From contig CAXBFJ010000010.1 of the NCBI GenBank assembly GCA_963975245.1, positions 92,488 through 156,487 of the forward strand: a DNA stretch of 64,000 nt, given 5' to 3'. A program made the position numbers and the translations under genes. The notes under the pieces were generated by a model, which saw only the letters and a program-made list of their open reading frames with translations, was not told the DNA's origin and made no database searches. This DNA comes from Panacagrimonas sp963975245. GTDB taxonomy: Bacteria; Pseudomonadota; Gammaproteobacteria; Nevskiales; Nevskiaceae. Below are positions 8,650 to 16,483 of the stretch, one piece after another. Within the stretch, counting starts at the first letter, position 1, and each line of letters begins with the position of its first letter.

Positions 8650-8992
8650 CCGAGGCGTCAAAGGCGGCCTGAATCCAGTCGATATTGTCCTGGCCGTCCA
8701 GCGCAACAACATCGAACCTCGCCGGCAATTGGACCAGCTTGGGATTGCGCGCGAGCAGACCCTGCGCCGCGCGAATCACCTTGGCCTGCTTGCGTGCATC
8801 GACCGAGTCCGCCGCGCTACCGTAACCGGGGTGCGAGCGTTTTCGCACTTCGACAATGACCAGATGTTCGGCGTCGCGCATGACCAGATCGAGTTCTCCG
8901 CCGGGTGCGCGCACATTGCGCTGAATCAGCTGGAGACCCTGTTTCTGCAGAAAAGCTAATGCCAGATCTTCTTCGCGGGCGCCCTTGATCAC
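8642..8992 (-). CDS. yraN: YraN/UPF0102 family endonuclease-like protein
   Basis: 116 residues from a GTG at 8992. UPF0102 proteins have a small endonuclease-like fold. The core residues are visible: GAREEDLA near the start, GGELDLVM, then IVEVRKRSH, giving the E-x-D...ExK-like pattern with ExR here. The family's job is unclear; it has been linked to Holliday-junction or nuclease folds by structure only. It lies 13 nt after the lpoA-like gene and overlaps the next gene by 8 nt, so it sits in the middle of a three-gene unit. The GTG start has only a weak ribosome site; no better start exists nearby. Confidence 0.9.
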   Translation of the reverse strand: MIKGAREEDLALAFLQKQGLQLIQRNVRAPGGELDLVMRDAEHLVIVEVRKRSHPGYGSAADSVDARKQAKVIRAAQGLLARNPKLVQLPARFDVVALDGQDNIDWIQAAFDASDV

Positions 8993-9005
8993 GGAGGTCG
9001 GCGCT

Positions 9006-10745
9006 CTAGGGCCCGGCCTGCACCTGCATGCAGGCGATACCGCGTTGCACTCTGCCGCCCACCAGGCTCAGCTGACCACTCGCGGCCTCCAGAGCACGGC
9101 CGTCAAGTTGCCGTCCGCGCAGGGCGGTGGCCAGACGGATGGCGTCTGATCCCAATGCAAATAGTCGGGGCTGCGAGCGCATGGTGTCCGGAAAATCGCG
9201 ATAGGCCTGCGTGCGCAGACCTGACCAGCGGCCCGACATGTCCGTCACCCAGGGCATATCACACAGATGGACGCCATTGAGCTGCGGGCCGATGGCGCCG
9301 CCATGTGCCGCTGAGAGCATGTAGGTGGTCATGCCCGCAGATCGAAAGAAATCCAGTTTCGGCAGCAGCGTATGGGCTTCGCGTGCGCGCAGCGGCGCAA
9401 ACAGCACCTGCGCATCGCTACGGGGCTGCGGCTCGAATTCGCTGCGTCTGCCGAGAATCTGCGTCAGTTCTCGATGGCGCTGTTCGCTCCCGCGGATGTT
9501 CAGCAAATTCCTCAAGGGGCGGCTCAGATCGCGGACATTCAGCGCATAGCGTTCCACGCCGAGAATGGTGCCGCCCTCAACCGTGAAGACTTGAGTAAAC
9601 GCATCAACGGCGCGATTGCCCCAGTCATTGGCCGGCGCAAGGATCAGAGCGCTGCGCTGATCGCGGGCAATGGCGTCGCGTGCTGCGGCATAGGCCTCGT
9701 CTTCCGGTGCAAGGCCAAACTGCATGATTCCGGGTGGCGCACCGTCCAGATAATTCAGGGCCATCCACGGCACGTTGGAGTGCATGCTGCGGCCAATGGC
9801 AGAGACAGACTCGCGCATCACCGGCCCGATGATGAAATCGGCGCCATCGCTCAGGGCCTGCCGAAACGCCTGAATTGCCTGAGCCGGATTGCTGCCGGTG
9901 TCATAGATGCGGATGGGGGGTCGCGGCTCGCGCTGTTCAAACCAGCCAGAAATGAAGCCGTCGCGCAGCGCACTGCCCACCGCTGAAAGATGACCGCTTG
10001 TCGGTATCAGCAGGGCATAGCCACGGCTGATGCCGGGGCGATGTGCGCCGCCTGAAAAACTCGAGCCCGGCGCGGGGCCGCGTGTCGCGAACTGCGCGTC
10101 TGCCTGAATACTTTCAGCCCGGCTGTCTGCCGGATGGCCCGGATTGCGTCGCCGCCATGCTTCGATGGCTGCCTTGCTGGGGCCGTTCTGCATGACCTGC
10201 GCAAGATCAAGCCAACCGCGCGACATCGGCGCTTCCCGGTCCAAGTCGGGAAATTTGTTGGGCGCAATGGGCGACTTGATCAGCTCGCTCCAGATCAGCT
10301 CGCGATTCTCTTCCAGTTGCTTGGCCGAGGTCAGCGCGTACTCGCGGTCTGACAGGGTGCGCACGGCAGATACCGGGTCGCCGGCCATGAAAGCGGCTTC
10401 AGCGCGCAGCAGTTCCATGGTCGTCGACAAAGCCGGAACATGGTGACTGGTGGGCGGGAGAGCGCGTAAGGCGGCGCCGGGATCACGACGCTGAAGGGCC
10501 ACACGCGCGCGAACAATCTGGGTGCGCGCCAGCTCGTTGGGGCTGAGCGAACCGGTGGGAATCTTGCCCAGCCAGCGTTCTGCCGCAGCGTCGTCTTCGT
10601 TGGCAATTGCCCGTTCCGCGCGAACGATCAGCTCAGGTGCCGTCGCCGATAGCGGGGCGGTCGGTGCCAGCAGCGTCGAGCCGCCAAGCGTCCACAATGC
10701 GAGCAAGATGAGGCGTTTGAGAGTCATGACGATAAAGTATCGCAT
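9006..10745 (-). CDS. lpoA: LpoA/LppC-family penicillin-binding-protein activator
   Basis: 579 residues from the ATG at 10745, which has GGAAGG 5 nt upstream. An N-terminal TPR-like helical part is followed by a periplasmic-binding-protein-like part (GYALLIPTSGHLSAVGSAL, FIIGPVMRESV) typical of LppC/LpoA. In E. coli LpoA is an outer-membrane lipoprotein that activates PBP1A. Position next to rsmI and yraN is the conserved one. The odd point is the signal region: a hydrophobic stretch (LKRLILLALWTLGGSTLL) with no lipobox cysteine. As read, the protein would be periplasmic or membrane-anchored rather than lipidated. Divergent from rsmI, with 33 bp between starts. Confidence 0.87.
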   Translation of the reverse strand: MRYFIVMTLKRLILLALWTLGGSTLLAPTAPLSATAPELIVRAERAIANEDDAAAERWLGKIPTGSLSPNELARTQIVRARVALQRRDPGAALRALPPTSHHVPALSTTMELLRAEAAFMAGDPVSAVRTLSDREYALTSAKQLEENRELIWSELIKSPIAPNKFPDLDREAPMSRGWLDLAQVMQNGPSKAAIEAWRRRNPGHPADSRAESIQADAQFATRGPAPGSSFSGGAHRPGISRGYALLIPTSGHLSAVGSALRDGFISGWFEQREPRPPIRIYDTGSNPAQAIQAFRQALSDGADFIIGPVMRESVSAIGRSMHSNVPWMALNYLDGAPPGIMQFGLAPEDEAYAAARDAIARDQRSALILAPANDWGNRAVDAFTQVFTVEGGTILGVERYALNVRDLSRPLRNLLNIRGSEQRHRELTQILGRRSEFEPQPRSDAQVLFAPLRAREAHTLLPKLDFFRSAGMTTYMLSAAHGGAIGPQLNGVHLCDMPWVTDMSGRWSGLRTQAYRDFPDTMRSQPRLFALGSDAIRLATALRGRQLDGRALEAASGQLSLVGGRVQRGIACMQVQAGP

Positions 10746-10778
10746 GCAAGCCTTCCGGATTCTGAGCAAGACAGCCTT

Positions 10779-11654
10779 TTGAAAAGCCAATCTGACCCAT
10801 CAACCGAACTGCTTCAGCGCGGTGCGCTGTACGTGGTTGCGACGCCCATCGGCAATCTCGGCGACCTTTCCGAGCGGGCGCGGCAGGTGTTGTCGTCGGT
10901 GGACCGCATTGCCGCCGAGGACACCCGCAATAGTGGCGGCCTGCTAAGTCACTTCGGTATCCGCACGCCTCTGGTGGCCTTGCATGATCACAACGAAAGC
11001 CAGGTCGCGGCGCAGTGGGTGGCGGCCCTGCAACAGGGTCAGACTCTGGCTTTGATATCCGACGCCGGGACGCCTCTGATTTCTGACCCGGGCTACGTGC
11101 TGGTCCGCGAGGCACGTGCAGCGGGCTGCGAGATTATTGCCGTGCCGGGGCCCTGTGCTGCGATTGCCGCGCTGAGCATCGCCGGGCTGGCCAGCGACAG
11201 TTTTGTTTTCTGCGGTTTTCTACCAGCGAAATCCGCTGCGCGGCGCGAGCGCATTGCAGCGCTTTCCCAGGAAGCAAGAACCGTGATCCTGTACGAGTCC
11301 AGTCATCGCATTGAAAGCTGTGCGAAGGATCTGGCTGATCTGCTGGGGCCGCGCAAAGTGATGCTGGCGCGCGAGATCACCAAGCGTTTCGAGCAAAGCA
11401 TTGTGTGTTCGGCCGATGCCTTGCCCGACTGGCTGGCCGCAGATGCCAACCGACTGCGCGGCGAGTTTGTCTTGATTATTGAAGCGGCTCAGGAAACGCA
11501 GGCTGAAGACGCTGAGGCTGAACGGGTTTTGCGCATTCTGCTGGCCGAACTGCCCGCCGCGCGTGCAGCAAAGGTGGCCGCAAGCCTGACCGGGCTGAAG
11601 AAAAACGCGCTCTATGCCATGGCCCTCAAGATCAGCGATAGCCCGGACGGGTAG
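10779..11654 (+). CDS. rsmI: 16S rRNA (cytidine1402-2'-O)-methyltransferase
   Basis: 291 residues from a TTG at 10779. RsmI adds the 2'-O-methyl group to C1402 of 16S rRNA; RsmH, encoded 4 kb downstream, methylates N4 of the same base. Motifs: LYVVATPIGNLGDLS at the N-terminus, AEDTRNS, ISDAGTPLISDPG, and VPGPCAAIAALSIAG, all of the tetrapyrrole-methylase-like fold. No ATG fits upstream of the conserved start, so the TTG is accepted although its ribosome site is weak. The RNase P RNA gene begins 10 nt after the stop, so the two may be co-transcribed. Confidence 0.95.
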   Translation: MKSQSDPSTELLQRGALYVVATPIGNLGDLSERARQVLSSVDRIAAEDTRNSGGLLSHFGIRTPLVALHDHNESQVAAQWVAALQQGQTLALISDAGTPLISDPGYVLVREARAAGCEIIAVPGPCAAIAALSIAGLASDSFVFCGFLPAKSAARRERIAALSQEARTVILYESSHRIESCAKDLADLLGPRKVMLAREITKRFEQSIVCSADALPDWLAADANRLRGEFVLIIEAAQETQAEDAEAERVLRILLAELPAARAAKVAASLTGLKKNALYAMALKISDSPDG

Positions 11655-11664
11655 AATGGCAACT

Positions 11665-12037
11665 GGAGTTGGCCGAACAATCGCTGCTGTCGCAAGACAG
11701 GGGAGGAAAGTCCGGGCTCCATAGGGCAGGACGCCAGGTAACGCCTGGGAGCCGCGAGGCTACGGAAAGTGCAACAGAAAACATACCGCCGATGGTTGGG
11801 GCAACCCTTCACAGGTAAGGTTGAAATGGTGCGGTAAGAGCGCACCGCGGACCTGGCAACAGGGACGGCATGGAAAACCCCGTCTGGAGCAAGACCAAAT
11901 AGGGAAGGTGAGACGGACGCAAGAAAGTCTCGACGCGCGGCCCGCGTGCCTTCCGGGTAGGTTGCTGGAGCGCTGTGGTGACGCAGCGCCTAGAGGAATG
12001 ATTGTTCTCGACAGAACCCGGCTTACAGGCCGACTCC
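11665..12037 (+). ncRNA. rnpB: RNase P RNA, bacterial type A
   Basis: About 373 nt. The catalytic RNA of RNase P trims the 5' leaders of tRNA precursors. The conserved block GAGGAAAGTCCGGGCTCC is at 11702-11719, and the 3' conserved region ends in AGAACCCGGCTTACAGGCC. The first ten bases (GGAGTTGGCC, 11665-11674) pair with the last ten (GGCCGACTCC, 12028-12037) to form helix P1, which sets both ends to within a few bases. Seven T follow directly. Its position after rsmI and before the dcw cluster matches Pseudomonas. The exact 5' and 3' ends are inferred from P1 pairing. Confidence 0.97.
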
Positions 12038-12044
12038 TTTTTTT
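12028..12044 (+). terminator. T-run terminating rnpB
   Basis: A run of seven T (12038-12044) directly follows the 3' strand of RNase P helix P1. A short CTCC...GGAG pairing around the T-run is also possible. Confidence 0.6.
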
Positions 12045-12061
12045 CGGAGCGTTGATGCCTG

Positions 12062-12093
12062 GCGACGGCACCTTCCATGGAAGGTGCCGTCGC
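12062..12093. repeat. Perfect 32-bp palindrome after rnpB
   Basis: GCGACGGCACCTTCCA is followed at once by its exact reverse complement, centred on CCATGG. As RNA it would form a long GC-rich stem. There is no T-run on either side, so it is not a standard intrinsic terminator. It lies between the convergent rnpB and RND-permease genes, where a bidirectional transcript end would be expected. Confidence 0.85.
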
Positions 12094-12121
12094 TTCGCCC
12101 TACAGCGACAGCTTTGACGGC

Positions 12122-14641
12122 TCAGTTCACCGCGAAGCGGCTTAGGTCCACGCTCTCACCCACAGCCAGGTCGGTGCGGGCCATGAACTTGGGCTTGATG
12201 AACCAGACCACGGTAGGCAACAGCACCAGAGACAGCACCATGTTGATCAGCATGATGGCGACCAGCAGGATGCCCATGTCGGCCATGAACTTGAGGTCCG
12301 ACATGAAGATCCACGGGGTGATGCCGATGAGCATGATCGAGGCGGTGAACATGATGGCCTTGCCCGTCGTCGACAAGGCCGTGCGGATGGCCGCGGCATA
12401 ATCACCGTTGTGCACGTGGTACTCCTCGCAGATGCGCGAGAGCAGATAGATGCCGTAATCAATGCCCACGCCGACGCCCATGACCGCGACGATGGTGGCG
12501 TTGATGTCCAGGCCAATGCCCAGAACATGCATCGCAGCCATTTGCAGCAGATTGGCCAGGTTCACCGGAATCAGCAGCATGATCGAGGCCACAAAAGATT
12601 TGTACGCCAGCGCCGCAATAATGGCGATGGTGAGGTTGAGCAGGCCGAAGATGAACCAGTGATAACGCTCGACGACATTGTTCATCGCCTGTTGAAGCGC
12701 AATGACCCCGGTCGCCATGCGTACGGTGAACAGTTCATGGTCTTCGCCCACGATATCCACCGCGCGACGGGCATTGGCCAGCGCAGCGTCTACCGTGTCC
12801 TGCTTGTTGTCCTTGAACCAGGCAGACACGGTGGAGTGCTGCGCAACGAAATCCATGACATGTCCAAAGGACGCCGGTGACGTGCCCATCAATACCGCCC
12901 AGCCTGCGCTGTATGCGGCCCGCTTGTTGGGGTCTATGGGCATGGCCTGTGGATTGCCGCCCGAGAACAGGCGATTGCCTTCCATCATGTAGTCGGAGAA
13001 CGACAAGGTTGCCTTGGGCGCAAGAAATGGATCGGATTCCATCAGCGTCTGCAGCTGCATCCGGACCTGCATGGCTTCATGCGACAGCGCCACGCGATTG
13101 AGTCCGTCCTGCGGATTCTTCGACTCGATGATCAGTTCCAGCGTGTTCATGCCGGGGAAATGACGATTGATCGCACGTACCGACTCATTGAAATCGGTGC
13201 CGTGGTCAGAGTCCGGCCACAAGAGATTGCTGCCCTCTACCGGATTGCCAATTTCAATCTGCAGGGTCTGGTAGAGCGACCAGCCGGCGAGCGCAATCAT
13301 GAAGACGGCGGTAAAGCCTGCGGGCTTTCCGTAGCTCAGTCTCGAGAGCTGTGTCAGGGCTTTTTTCTGGGTCAGATGGAAACCCTGTTCCTTGCCCTCA
13401 CCGCCGGAGATCTGCTGGAAGTTCTTCGGAACCGGCAGATAGGACAGCAGGATGGCGGCTAGGAAGATGCCGGTGGGAATGATGAACAGCGCCCATGCAC
13501 CACAGAACCAGGCGTGGTTGTACATGGTGACAATCGGCGCTATCGCAATGAACGCGATACCGCAGACATCGGTGATGATGCCGAGCACGGAGGGCACCAT
13601 CATCACGCCCATGCAGACTTCGGCGGCTTTTCGCTTGTCCGGGATGTGCGCCAGAATCTCGTAATAGCGTTCCGCAAACTGAATGCAGTGCGACATGGTC
13701 CTGGCGAGCAGCAGCAGGGGAACAATGGTCAGCAGGGGCTCGATCGGTTTGCCCAGCCAGCCGATGAACCCGACGCCCCAGATGCCTGCGGTGGCCGCGC
13801 AGATGATCGGCATCAGCACGCCGGCGACATTGCGCATGTAGAGAATCAGCAGAATCACCAGCACAGCCAGGGTGACACTGAAAATGGCGTAGGTCTGCTT
13901 CTGCAGGCGATAGACCCAGCCGGTCAGAGTTGGCAGGCCCGCCTGATAGATGTGGTGATTCTCGTCGCTGTGTTTTTCGACCAGATCACGCAGGAAGTCG
14001 AAGGATTCGCCATAGTCCACATGATCGTGGAAGGTGGCCTGGATCAGCGTTGCGGTCTCATCGCGTGAAACAAAAAATACCCGGGCATTGGGTGATTGCT
14101 CCACCCGGCGCCTGAAGGACGCCAGTTCTTCTGTAGAGCGAGGAACCTGATCGACCATCAGGGGGCGCATGTCCAGACCCTGCGGCGTGGCCTCCACGTA
14201 GCGCAATTTCTCGGTTGAAATCGAGATGACCTGCGTATGGTCTACCGAGGGTGTGAGGTCAACGTCGCGGGTCAGGTCCCAGACCTTCTGCAGGGTGTCC
14301 GCGTGATAGATGTCGCCATTCTTGCGCTTGATCATCAGGAAGACAGTCAGCGGACTGCCAAAGTTGGGGTGGTCGTTATAGACCTCCACAAAGGGGTCGT
14401 CCTCGGGCAACAGGTCCTTGAAAATGGTCCGAACTTCCACCCCGCCGAAGCCGCCCATGAATCCCAGGGTGACCAGCACGAACAGGCCGGCGACCCATGC
14501 CCGGCGGTCCATGATCCATTTAGCTACTCGGAACCTGCGGGGCAATGATTGTTCGGTCACAAGACAGTTCTCGTTCGGATTGGGGCCGGGTGCGGCGCCG
14601 CTGGGAAAAGGTATGGCCCCGTACCGTCTATTGTTTAGCAA
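12122..14641 (-). CDS. RND superfamily permease, MMPL type
   Basis: Up to 839 residues from a TTG at 14641; a GTG at 14560 (812 residues, starting VTEQSLPRRF) is the more likely start because the preceding 27 residues are Pro/Gly/Asn-rich and not membrane-like. The layout is that of RND/MMPL exporters: a TM helix near residue 50, a ~200-residue periplasmic loop, a TM bundle, then a repeat of the same plan. FKDLLPEDDPFVEVY early on and GVGVGIDYGIYLLSR in the second half are typical. Such proteins move lipids or other hydrophobic compounds, but no adaptor or outer-membrane partner is nearby. It sits between rnpB and mraZ, where Pseudomonas has nothing. Confidence 0.85.
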   Translation of the reverse strand: MLNNRRYGAIPFPSGAAPGPNPNENCLVTEQSLPRRFRVAKWIMDRRAWVAGLFVLVTLGFMGGFGGVEVRTIFKDLLPEDDPFVEVYNDHPNFGSPLTVFLMIKRKNGDIYHADTLQKVWDLTRDVDLTPSVDHTQVISISTEKLRYVEATPQGLDMRPLMVDQVPRSTEELASFRRRVEQSPNARVFFVSRDETATLIQATFHDHVDYGESFDFLRDLVEKHSDENHHIYQAGLPTLTGWVYRLQKQTYAIFSVTLAVLVILLILYMRNVAGVLMPIICAATAGIWGVGFIGWLGKPIEPLLTIVPLLLLARTMSHCIQFAERYYEILAHIPDKRKAAEVCMGVMMVPSVLGIITDVCGIAFIAIAPIVTMYNHAWFCGAWALFIIPTGIFLAAILLSYLPVPKNFQQISGGEGKEQGFHLTQKKALTQLSRLSYGKPAGFTAVFMIALAGWSLYQTLQIEIGNPVEGSNLLWPDSDHGTDFNESVRAINRHFPGMNTLELIIESKNPQDGLNRVALSHEAMQVRMQLQTLMESDPFLAPKATLSFSDYMMEGNRLFSGGNPQAMPIDPNKRAAYSAGWAVLMGTSPASFGHVMDFVAQHSTVSAWFKDNKQDTVDAALANARRAVDIVGEDHELFTVRMATGVIALQQAMNNVVERYHWFIFGLLNLTIAIIAALAYKSFVASIMLLIPVNLANLLQMAAMHVLGIGLDINATIVAVMGVGVGIDYGIYLLSRICEEYHVHNGDYAAAIRTALSTTGKAIMFTASIMLIGITPWIFMSDLKFMADMGILLVAIMLINMVLSLVLLPTVVWFIKPKFMARTDLAVGESVDLSRFAVN

Positions 14642-14942
14642 ATAAAATCAACAATCTGCGTCTCCTCTGAAACCCTTTGGGAGCAGCCCCGGTCGGGCGA
14701 TTCAGTCATCCGGAAGCTGGCGATGGCGCAGACAATGGGCTGGCGGGGCGATCGCGCCATATCGTCAAAGTGGGGAGCCCATGAGGCCTGCGCTGGCCGA
14801 ACGGACTGTGCATGACCCTGTGCATAACAGTGAATTCACTTTAAGAAGAATCGGTAACTCGATGTTTTTTATTGTATTTATGTTGCATTAACTTTCTACA
14901 TCTAAGCCATTGTTCTAGCGCGCTTTTTTTCCTGTTCGGCGC
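14642..14942. other. Gene-free stretch upstream of mraZ
   Basis: No coding region. CTGTGCAT occurs twice (14806-14813, 14818-14825), followed by a perfect 12-bp palindrome AGTGAATTCACT (14829-14840). From about 14830 to 14935 the DNA is clearly AT-richer than its surroundings. A second promoter-like pair, TTGTAT (14872-14877) and TCTACA (14895-14900) with a 17-bp spacer, is possible but weak. The main mraZ promoter and operator follow at 14943. Confidence 0.6.
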
Positions 14943-14971
14943 TTGTGAGCCCTGAGGTCGTGGGGTATAGT
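14943..14971 (+). promoter_or_regulatory. Candidate sigma70 promoter for the dcw cluster
   Basis: TTGTGA (14943-14948) and TATAGT (14966-14971) are separated by exactly 17 bp, giving a predicted start near 14978 and a ~57-nt leader before mraZ. The -10 element is embedded in the GTGGG repeat array that MraZ should bind, which fits direct repression. Prediction only. Confidence 0.6.
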
Positions 14972-15006
14972 GGGTCAAGAGGGTTTCTTTGTGGGTAGCT
15001 GTGGGG
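14960..15006 (+). promoter_or_regulatory. MraZ operator: GTGGG direct repeats
   Basis: GTGGG occurs at 14960, 14970, 14991 and 15001, in two pairs each spaced exactly 10 bp, with 21 bp between the second and third copy and a degenerate AGGGT at 14980. MraZ is known to bind TGGGN-type direct repeats with about one helical turn spacing upstream of its own gene. The array covers the -10 element and predicted transcription start. Confidence 0.75.
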
Positions 15007-15034
15007 AGTTGCTCACGTAACCGGGGTCGTACGC

Positions 15035-15478
15035 GTGTTCTCTGGGTCACATCAATTGACCATCGATGACAAGGGTCGCCTTGCGATCCCTGCTTGCTTC
15101 CGCAAGGAGCTGGCGGAGTGCTGCGCGTCCCAAATGGTGATTACCCGCGGCCCCAATCCCTGCCTTGAGATTTACCCTGCCAACGAGTTCCAGCGCATCG
15201 CGGATGAGATCGACCAGATGGAAGACCGTCAGATGGCTGAAACCCTGAAGGGCATCGTGATTGGCCTCGCCGTGCAGACCGAGCTCGACAAGCAAGGACG
15301 TGTACTGCTGCCGACGCTGCTGAGAAAGCACGCGCGGCTCAATGGCGCTGCCGTACTGATGGGGCAGATTCGGCGGTTTGATCTCTGGCCTGATGATCTC
15401 TGGAATGAGCGTTACGGAGACGGCCTGCAAAGCATCGATGCACAAGTGGTCGATGCATTCCGGACGTTGAAGCGGTGA
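15035..15478 (+). CDS. mraZ: Transcriptional regulator MraZ
   Basis: 147 residues from a GTG at 15035. MraZ is a SpoVT/AbrB-like DNA-binding protein that represses the dcw cluster, including itself. Two AbrB-like repeats are visible: the first starts FSGSHQLTIDDKGRLAIPAC, the second LDKQGRVLLPTLLRKHARL. Length matches the family (152 in E. coli). It is the first gene of the cluster and is preceded by a promoter overlapped by GTGGG repeats. The GTG start is set by homology; the ribosome site (GGGG about 8 nt upstream) is modest. Confidence 0.96.
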   Translation: MFSGSHQLTIDDKGRLAIPACFRKELAECCASQMVITRGPNPCLEIYPANEFQRIADEIDQMEDRQMAETLKGIVIGLAVQTELDKQGRVLLPTLLRKHARLNGAAVLMGQIRRFDLWPDDLWNERYGDGLQSIDAQVVDAFRTLKR

Positions 15479-15541
15479 GCGCCTCATATGGAAGTGCGCC
15501 ATTCCGCAATCACTGCGCCGTCGCGCGCGGGGCTTAGGCTG

Positions 15542-16483
15542 ATGCAGGATCATCTCCCGGTGATGCTCGATCAGACGCTCGCCGGGCTTGCTCCGCGTGC
15601 TGGTGGCATTTACGTGGACGCCACCTTTGGACGCGGCGGACACAGCGCCGCGATTTTGCAATCCATCGGTGACAGCGGCTTTCTGCACGCACTCGACCGC
15701 GACCCAGAAGCTTGTGCAGCGGCGCGCGAGCGATTCTCCGGCTTTGCGAATTTCCAGATTCACCGCCAGAACTTCTCCGACCTGGCCGACTTCACCCAGC
15801 AGCACAATTTGTCAGGGCAGGTGAGTGGGCTACTGCTGGATCTGGGTGTCTCCTCGCCCCAATTCGACGACGCCTCGCGCGGGTTTTCGTTTTCCAATGA
15901 TGGTCCGCTGGACATGCGCATGGACCCCGACAGCGGAGAGTCCGCCGCGCAATGGATTGCGCGCGCAGATGAAACTGAAATTGCCGATGTCCTGTGGACC
16001 TTCGGCGAGGAGCGGGCCAGTCGGCGTATTGCGCGACGCATCGTGCAGGTACGCACTGAAACCCCCTTGCTGCGCACGGCGCAACTGGCGGACCTGATCT
16101 CCGGGGCCATGCGCGGGCCGCGCCAGAAGATTCATCCCGCCACGCGCAGCTTTCAGGCGATTCGCATTTTCATTAATCGCGAGCTCGAAGCGCTGCAAAA
16201 GGCCTTGCAGGCCAGTCTGGAATTGCTTGCAGCAGGCGGACGCCTGGCGGTGATCAGTTTTCATTCGCTGGAAGATCGTCTGGTGAAGCGCTTCATGCGC
16301 AGCGGCGGGGCCGAAGGTGATCGTGATGTGCCGACCCCGGCCAACCCCTATGCCGCGACCTCGCGTGGCGAAAGGCCAGCAGCGTTCAGGACCATCGGCC
16401 GCTACTTCGCGACCGAGCAGGAGCGCTCGGGAAACCCGCGGGCACGCAGTGCCGTGCTTCGTGTCGCGGAGCGTCTCGCATGA
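15542..16483 (+). CDS. rsmH: 16S rRNA (cytosine1402-N4)-methyltransferase
   Basis: 313 residues from the ATG at 15542, identical in length to the E. coli protein. An in-frame ATG at 15488 would add 18 residues outside the conserved region. RsmH methylates N4 of C1402 in 16S rRNA with SAM. Motifs: DHLPVMLDQTL at the N-terminus, VDATFGRGGHS (SAM-binding loop), LLDLGVSSPQFDD and LAVISFHSLEDRLVKRF. It lies 63 nt after mraZ and overlaps ftsL by 4 nt (ATGA). Confidence 0.96.
   Translation: MQDHLPVMLDQTLAGLAPRAGGIYVDATFGRGGHSAAILQSIGDSGFLHALDRDPEACAAARERFSGFANFQIHRQNFSDLADFTQQHNLSGQVSGLLLDLGVSSPQFDDASRGFSFSNDGPLDMRMDPDSGESAAQWIARADETEIADVLWTFGEERASRRIARRIVQVRTETPLLRTAQLADLISGAMRGPRQKIHPATRSFQAIRIFINRELEALQKALQASLELLAAGGRLAVISFHSLEDRLVKRFMRSGGAEGDRDVPTPANPYAATSRGERPAAFRTIGRYFATEQERSGNPRARSAVLRVAERLA

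Noticed and set aside
12122..14641. Calling the RND permease HpnN (hopanoid exporter)
   Set aside because: Length and layout fit MMPL proteins in general; no other hopanoid genes are in the window.
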